Assembly: GCA_050084515.1 (NCBI GenBank)
Contig: CM114272.1
Location: 44,578,001 to 44,642,000, forward strand
Reading direction: 5' to 3'
DNA length: 64,000 nucleotides
Source of the DNA: Blasia pusilla
Taxonomy: Eukaryota > Marchantiophyta > Marchantiopsida > Blasiales
The position numbers and the translations under genes were made by a program. The notes below the pieces were generated by a model. That model ran no database searches and was not told the origin of the DNA. It saw only the letters and a program-made list of their open reading frames with translations. Each line of letters begins with the position of its first letter. The first letter of the stretch is position 1. Shown here piece after piece: positions 57,731 to 64,000 of this stretch.

Positions 57731-57955
57731 ATTTGAGGTTTCGCTCATTTCCATTTTTCGTTTCTTGATTTCATGTGCTCTTCCACACAGGAGCTGACCA
57801 GATACCAAGGGGAGTGAGGAGGGTGAGGGCGCTTCATCACAAAATGCAAAGAGAGTTGGGTCTAGGGTCACGGCGATTCATTGCGAGACCATTCAAGGGA
57901 ATTTTTGTGCACAGAAAGAGACTAGATTGTCGAGGAGGAAGCATTGAAGGGAACC

Positions 57956-60900
57956 ATGACGAGGAAAAAAACGCAAGCAAGAAAGGTAGAGAGCATCACT
58001 CCCAAGTCCATGAGGACTCCTACGTCACCATCTCCAGGGCCTTGTTTGGCCAATGAGATAAGGCAGCAAGAGATAGAGGAGCAAGAATGGGAAGCAGATA
58101 TGCACAGGCAGAAGCTTCTTGCAAAACGTGTTTTGGAGGCGCTCGGAAAACAAAACGCCAAGGCTGAGGCATCGCAGGCCTTGAAGAAAAGAGTCACCGA
58201 CGAGAAACATGAGAAAAAGCGTTTGGACGCGTCTGTGAGGAGAGCAAAATTGGCAAAAGCTCAAAGGGAAAAAGCGATTGCCATTGAAGAAAGCCCTGCC
58301 CGTCCAACAGAGAGTGTTGAGATGTAGGAAATATCCCCGATGAAGTCTGGGGGCAGCATGAATATAAAATTGGCTGAGGAAACGGCCGAAGTTCAAGTGA
58401 CGGACGATGAGGTCATGAGGATGGAAAGCGTGGAGATGGTGGACATCTATGAAGATGCAGGAGAATAGCCGTCCTTGTCTTTGAGCCCGGCCAAAGAAAT
58501 TGACCTTATCGAATCGATGAGTTTCCTGTGGACTTGCCAGCTACTGTCCTAGAGCAGTTGGCGGGCCAAGACACCGATCCAATCTTTGAGCGAGTAAGAA
58601 ACGTTTGAGTTATGTGAAGGCCCATGATGCAATTCATTGGCAAAACAGTGTAGTTTATTGACTTGGTCCCCATTGTGGCAAGTTGTTAAGCAGATGGCAC
58701 TGATGGAGGGCCAAAATGCCCCGAGAATTCCACTTTGCCGATTGTGAACAATGGAGTACGTCCGCAAAATTCAGTCGCAGAAGGATATTGCAAAGCTAAA
58801 ATAGTCGGCAGCGACAACATCCTACGTCGACAGATTGCCTCCGTTCTATGTTCAACCTTATGATGAACATGGAACCCAAGCGCTAGTGACGGAAGAGGAC
58901 TTGGAAGCGCTCGATACATTCTGGAGGATGAGAGATCATGAGTTCAGAAGAACGATTGAGGGGACGCAATTTAGCTGGATGCGGAACCTTTACTTCTTCA
59001 TGTGGGATGGAAACCAAAGGTACATGGTGTGGATCCAGTTTGCAAAGGAGCGCCCAAATTCATTGGAGGCGCATTTTTGCGTTAAGGCAGTCGTGCTCCA
59101 TCCATTTCCTCATCACATGGCAAAGGTGGAAATGGCAATGCATGCCATGAATACGTAAGTTTCCTCTTCCTTAATTTTGATTGCTTCAACCCGTTGGTGT
59201 CAGACGGGTTGCATAATTGGAAAGCTTTAAGCAAACCGTCGGAGTTTGACGGGTTGCATTTTCCCCCACAGGTAGGTGGTCGGAGTATGAGAGCTTTCTT
59301 TTAGGCGTCCAATTTCAGCTTTACAAGGAATTGTGCAACCCGTCGGACTCCAACGGGTTGATATGTGCAGTTTTTTTCCGGAAACCATTCTCCAAATGGA
59401 AGTGATTTTACAACCTGTCGAAGTCCAACGGATTGTATCCAAGGACTAAAATGGATGGACCAAAAAATCACAAATCCGAGTGCAATCCGTCGGACTTCGA
59501 TGGGTTGCAATTATGTCTCAAAATTTGCGTGAGTGTTGCAATAAGTGTAACCAAAAAAAAGGTGTTGCGACCCGTCGGACTCTGATGGGTTGCAATATTT
59601 TTTTGTGTGCTACCATTTTGACCACCAGGTGTTGTGACCAGTCGGAGTCTGACGGGTTGCAGGAACCTGGTAGCTTGCAATAATTCTTAGCGTGTGTTTG
59701 GATGTGCAGGATTGTATCCGAGGGGAACGTCACCCACAATTGGATCCAGGATTGCAACAGGGTGAAAAAGGTGCTTACGACCCACCCAGAAGAGTACAAG
59801 GGGTTCTTGGGCGACGCTTTGGTAAATGAGATGCTGGCGGAGGGGGCTCAAATTAAAAAGAAGACTTGGGCAAATACCTTCATTTTCCAAGATGCAGTTG
59901 TAACAATCCTTTGTTGGTCGAAGATCCAGGCCGCCAAGAAGAGCGCTTCATTGGAATTGGAGCGAAGGGAGAACATGTCTGTGTCTAAACGTGCAAAATT
60001 TATCCAGGCTGCAGCTACGAAGTACACTGCAAGCAAGATGCAGCGATACATTGCCATTCTGAATACCAAACTTGGCCTGGAATTCTACAAGGAGCTCAAG
60101 GCGATAATCAAGCGCCAGCAGAAGAGAGACAAAGATCCACAGGGTCGGATCGACGAGAAAGTGTCTCTGGACCGCGTTCACAGATTTGCACTATTTGGAA
60201 TTTCCGAGTTTAGGAGAATCCGACTGATGAAAATCAATCTCGAGGGTACAGAGGCCCAAAAGCGGGCGGCACACCATCCTCCGGGAGTTTCCGATCCTGT
60301 GATCTCCCATTGGTTACATGAATGGTCATTCTCGGATGCGTTGCGGCTTCTCAAGAAGTCCATGCTCCTGGGTCTTCAAGCGGAGCTGAAGAAGATTGAG
60401 CTAGTTCCGGAGGAAGCAAACCTAGAGAGTGCAGAAGATTTTGAACTATGGCTTGATGACATCCAAGACAAGCCCACAAAAAACCCAAGCTTCAGGATGA
60501 TGTTCAAGAATCACATCCTCCTTTAGGCAGACCTGGATGAAGAAATTGATGCCAAAAAAAGGGATTTCGCAAAGAAGAAGCGGGATCTTTAGGACCAGGC
60601 GGCCGATTCATCTCGACAAAGAGCTGCCCAACGGATGGTGTACATATACCTCATCAATTGTAAGAATGCAGGTACCTGGCAAAAAATATCGGCAGCCTGC
60701 AAATTGTGGGCTTCTCCGCCTCATGGAGAGGCATTTTCCATGTACGACATGGAGATGGCACAGGGCATGTCCAATTGGGAGGTTGACAATTGCCCAATTT
60801 AGTTGGACTTCAACGACCCTGAGGACATAACCAAAAAAAATCTACACCTAGTCTATGATGCAATGGTCATAGGTAGGGATGACATTCCGAATTTCGTGCA

Positions 60901-62685
60901 GCCTAAAGATTTTTTCGAAGGAGATGCGGAGGAGCAAGCCCTCGAGACAACAGAGTTGGTGTCCAAGGTCGTCACCGCCAAGGACAAATCTACAGCGGGT
61001 TTGAAAGCAAGGGTGGTTGAGGAGGTGGCGGTGGACCTCCTCATCGCAGATTTGCCCTCTGGGTTTTGCTTGTGGGACAACAATCCGTCTGACACTGTCC
61101 CAGATTGGAATGCCCCTCTTTCCTACGACCAGATTGCGCTCTTGTTTTCTTTTGCAGACGCTTATCTCAATGACAGGGGTTGTTTCTTGGTCTTGACTGG
61201 AGGGAGCGAGGACGAGCTCTTCAACCTTCAGTGCGTGAAGAGGTTTCTGAAGTGGAGGACGGCGCAATCATGGGTCATCAAGAACGATTATCCACTCAAA
61301 TCGGCGACGAGTCAAGTTCGAGTAAGTTATCTTAATCCAAATTCAACCCGACGGGCTCCGACAAGTTGCATCTCTGCATGCAACCCGTCAGATCCCAACA
61401 ACTTGTGGCTGCGGTGTTGCAACCCGTCAGATCCCAACAGCTTGTGGCTGCGGTGTCGCAACCCGTCTAAAAGCGACGGGTTGCAAATTTACCACAAGTC
61501 TCCATTGAGTGAGTGCAACCCGTCGGAATCCAACGGGTTGCAAGTACTTGTGCTTTTCCTTGTGTTTCTGGAGTAATGCAACCCATCTGAAAGTGACGGG
61601 TTGCTCTTAGCCAACCATGGGTTCCTCTAAGCCAGCAATCTGTCGGCTTCCAACGGGTTGCTCATGGCAAAAAAAAACTTACACTTGTAAAACAACCCGT
61701 CGGACTCCGACAGGTTGCTCTATTGTTAGGACTATAGGCCAAGTTCTTATGGATTGGTAATCAACAGGGACTAGAATGCATTATGGACGTGTTGCACATT
61801 GTGTCACCATATTGAGAGTAGACCATCGATCAAGTAGCTCTTTCTTTTTGCTGATATTGTTTCCAACCTGCTTCCTTATAGATAGACCACTCCTTTGTCT
61901 ACTATTTTGTAAGGGCCCAGCACAACTTCTAGGCATTCCAGATCCTAGATCTAGTTGATCCATGCTCCGATGGGTACATCTTAGGTAGTTTATACAATTT
62001 CCCCCGGGGAATTTACATGCAAGATGGGAGCCCCTTACTTGGAGAAAGGGAAAAGTCCCCTGCCTTGATGCAAACGCTCATCAAGCTGTGTTCAAATGCC
62101 TTGATAGTGCAAAGAGCTATCAAGGCACTTGAACAAGACCTGTGCAAAGTGCAAGAACTTTATGACCTTTGTAAAGAGGCAAAGGCAAATTACGACAGGC
62201 TAGTGGGAGCATACAACTCTCCTCCAAAGCCGAGCGCTCCGGTTCCAGACCCACCATTGATAGTGACAACATCGTCACTTCCCACTATTCCAAAAATCGA
62301 GAGGGCAAGGCCGATAGTAATTCTGGAAGAGCTCTTGGATGATGACGAGTGAGTTCAAAGAACTAAAGGACCCAGCTTGACTGAAGCGTTTTGGAGTAGG
62401 GATTTATTGGTTTCCAAGGACGGAGCACATATTGATACTGGATGGGTGTCACCTTGGAGAGCGTACAAGATTTACTACCGAGGAAGGCGGTGGGACTCAA
62501 ATTAGGTAATGGATCGTTATGGTGTACCTAGGGGGGCAAGGCTCTTGAATTCTCCAACATTTTCGATCCCTGTCTACAATCGGCTAGAGAAGCCACTTGT
62601 ATCCCAAGACATTCCTTTTGTACAGGAACCTAGGAGAGTTAGGAGTAAATTTGTAGATGACGAGGCTGAAGAAATCATAGACTAG
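57956..62685 (+). pseudogene. Unknown multi-exon gene with methyltransferase-like segment (probably decayed)
   Basis: Exons with matching phase: 57956-58593 (starts MTRKKTQARK, charged coiled-coil with QEIEEQEWEADMHRQKLLA), 58694-59154 (PPFYVQPYDEHGTQ, FRRTIEGTQFSWMRNLYFFM) and 59710-61321 (helical, IKKKTWANTFIFQDAVVTIL, then VDLLIADLPSGFCLWDN and LNDRGCFLVLTGG). A 3' part at about 62060-62685 ends EEIID and TAG. The ADLPSGF stretch followed by a strand and GCFLVL resembles the D-P-P-x region of a Rossmann-fold adenine/cytosine methyltransferase, but this is weak. Internal stops: TAG at 58325, 58466, 58802, 60524, 60590, 60800 and 62503; TGA at 62350 and possibly 58745; one frameshift near 58515. 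Introns are packed with the palindrome. Family not recognised. Confidence 0.5.
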
Positions 62686-63237
62686 ATCAAATGTACATTT
62701 CCGAGCTTCCCTCAAATATAATAAAGGACAAGAATTTTTTGAACCATGATAGTGTTTGTAAAAGTTTGTTGAATATTTTTTTTGGTCTTGTCGATTGTGT
62801 TGGTCTATCTACTCAGACTGTTTATTTTGCAACCCGTCTTATTCCGACGGGTTGCAACTTTTCACAATATTTTAAACCACTTTCAGGAAACCTGTCAGAT
62901 TTTGATAGGTTGGCGGCTTGCGTGATCCGACTCTTTCCCTATTAGTCCAACTTTTGAGGGATTCTGGCGGGCTTCTTCACTTTTGTCTCGTTCCCCTATT
63001 ATCGTCAAACCATTCTTCTCTAATTCTTCTCTTCTCTAAGACGTGTTGGATTCCTACTACTTGTCGGATTGCCATTTGGGATTCCTAACCTGTTGGATTC
63101 TCATGGGGTGTAGGGCGGAATGAAATCACTTCTCAAGATCCTTCTTTTGTTATTGTGTGCTTGCTTGTAAGGGGTGCAACCCATCCGATTCCGACGGGTT
63201 GCAAGAGTTGCAACCTGTCGGATTTCGACGGGTTGGA

Positions 63238-64000
63238 AGGGGTGCAGCTTCTCGGATTCTCAAATTTAGGATAAGAATGAAGGGACATGGGTGCGTCAGT
63301 TCCTCTTGACTCCTAACAACTAAATATCTTTTGCTTCAATTGTCGTCTCGTCTGATCACATTTTCTTCTTGATCAGTTCCTCTTTACTCTTCACAACTAT
63401 CAATCTTTTGGTTCAATCTTCGTCTCGTGTGATCACATTTCTTAGTGGTAAAGAGAATGGTGAAACCAAGTTGTCAAACGCACAGTAGTCCATGGTATAC
63501 TTTGTGCATCCATTCATGAGCCCACATCATCAAATGATGTAATAAAAGTCTTCGACTACCATGAGTGATGAGCGATTTGTTCTGTTGTGGAAAACCCCCT
63601 TATGGATGAGTATTGATGCCTTCTGCAAGAAGAGTCAATAATCATTTAAAGGCATTTCCTTTTGCCTTTCTTTTGCCCCTTATTGATGAGTATTTGATGC
63701 CTTTCGCAAGAAGAGTCAACAATCCATAATGTCAAGTTAAACCTTGGAGGGCACCGGAGTCAATTGAGACCATAGTTAGAGTCTTTATTTGAACCTTTCA
63801 TTGAGATGAAATTGCTACTTCTGGTCAAATTATCTACCAATGGTCCTCCAACAATAATACCCCTGGGCACAGCATACTGTAGACTTAGACACGGAATGTG
63901 AAGAAAATTAGGCTCACATGGAGAATGATGGAAGAATGTTTGTAGTGGTCTTATGATTTCTACTTGTTTTTTGCCCCTTGGAAAAAGGAGGTTACTTTAG
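63238..64000. other. Terminal intergenic stretch with two 77-78-bp period duplications
   Basis: CAGTTCCTCTTGACTC..GATCACATTTTCT near 63297 is repeated at 63374 (period 77). A block with GATGAGTATTGATGCC and GCAAGAAGAGTCAA near 63605 is repeated near 63685 (period about 78). No gene seen. Confidence 0.5.

Larger units (their letters stand above)
56841..63237. repeat. Dispersed 25-bp palindrome family (about 29 copies)
   Basis: Consensus: half-site CAACCCGTCGGA, one variable centre base, then its reverse complement. Copies are near 56841, 56936, 57044, 57195, 57271, 57329, 57401, 57470, 57535, 57604; 59187, 59234, 59334, 59410, 59480, 59567, 59631; 61346, 61378, 61418, 61456, 61514, 61577, 61635, 61691; 62829, 62890, 63176, 63209. 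Each half also holds CCGTCGG. None lies in the exon-like parts 57956-58593, 58694-59154 or 59710-61321 of the enclosed gene. I saw no copy elsewhere in the window. Confidence 0.9.

Noticed and set aside
57956-62685. Reassignment of TAG as a sense codon
   Set aside because: GluRS, REV7 and the coiled-coil gene have no internal TAG, the unknown gene also has TGA and a frameshift, and Gyp copies show CAG-to-TAG decay directly.

Overview
This window is nuclear DNA of a plant-lineage eukaryote (streptophyte). The support is a cytosolic glutamyl-tRNA synthetase gene of plant type with GT-AG introns, a plant-type REV7 HORMA gene, a plant-type Helitron, and an LTR retrotransposon with a TGGCGC primer site. 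The heavy nested transposon load points to a large, repeat-rich genome. I cannot name the species. DNA-methyltransferase-carrying Ty3/gypsy elements are, from memory, known from a charophyte alga (Klebsormidium) and from dinoflagellates, so a charophyte, bryophyte, lycophyte or fern would fit.

Layout. 1-1307: last exons of a coiled-coil gene (+). 4438-22722: a nest of Ty3/gypsy elements. Gyp-1 (interior on +) is flanked by ATGA and split at 6769/18412 by Gyp-2 (on -, 6770-18411). Gyp-2 is itself split inside its last domain by a solo LTR (7785-9061). 26198-29533: glutamyl-tRNA synthetase (-). 32985-35500: 5' part of another LTR element. 36290-42000: a truncated Helitron (-) with an array of duplicated small exons. 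46224-48218: REV7/MAD2L2 (+), four exons, 199 codons. 50780-51780: decayed protein-kinase-like pseudogene. 51806-56345: Gyp-3 (-), a third relative of Gyp-1/2, carrying two solo-LTR insertions. 56841-63237: about thirty copies of a short palindrome in and around a multi-exon unknown gene or pseudogene (57956-62685) with a methyltransferase-like motif.

Most notable points. (1) The Gyp family has a cytosine-C5 DNA methyltransferase between protease and reverse transcriptase, and a PHD-type zinc finger at the C-terminus of the integrase. It therefore carries a chromatin writer and a probable chromatin reader, where chromoviruses carry a chromodomain. (2) Gyp-1 has outer ends in the opposite orientation to its interior, with fold-back joints on both sides, between matching 4-bp target duplications. 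(3) The palindrome family at 56.8-63.2 kb (half-site CAACCCGTCGGA, one central base, then its reverse complement) is confined to introns and flanks. All three Gyp copies are broken by stops, frameshifts and insertions; many stops are CAG-to-TAG or CTG-context changes, as expected from deamination of CHG-methylated cytosine.

How the parts relate. The host genes (coiled-coil, GluRS, REV7) are unrelated housekeeping or repair genes separated by transposons. The transposon history can be read from target duplications: Gyp-1 first (ATGA), then Gyp-2 into it (ACTG/ATTG), then a solo LTR into Gyp-2 (GCGT). Gyp-3 received a Gyp-family solo LTR (AAGT) and another LTR (GTAGT). Coordinates of degenerate repeats and unspliced pseudogenes are approximate.
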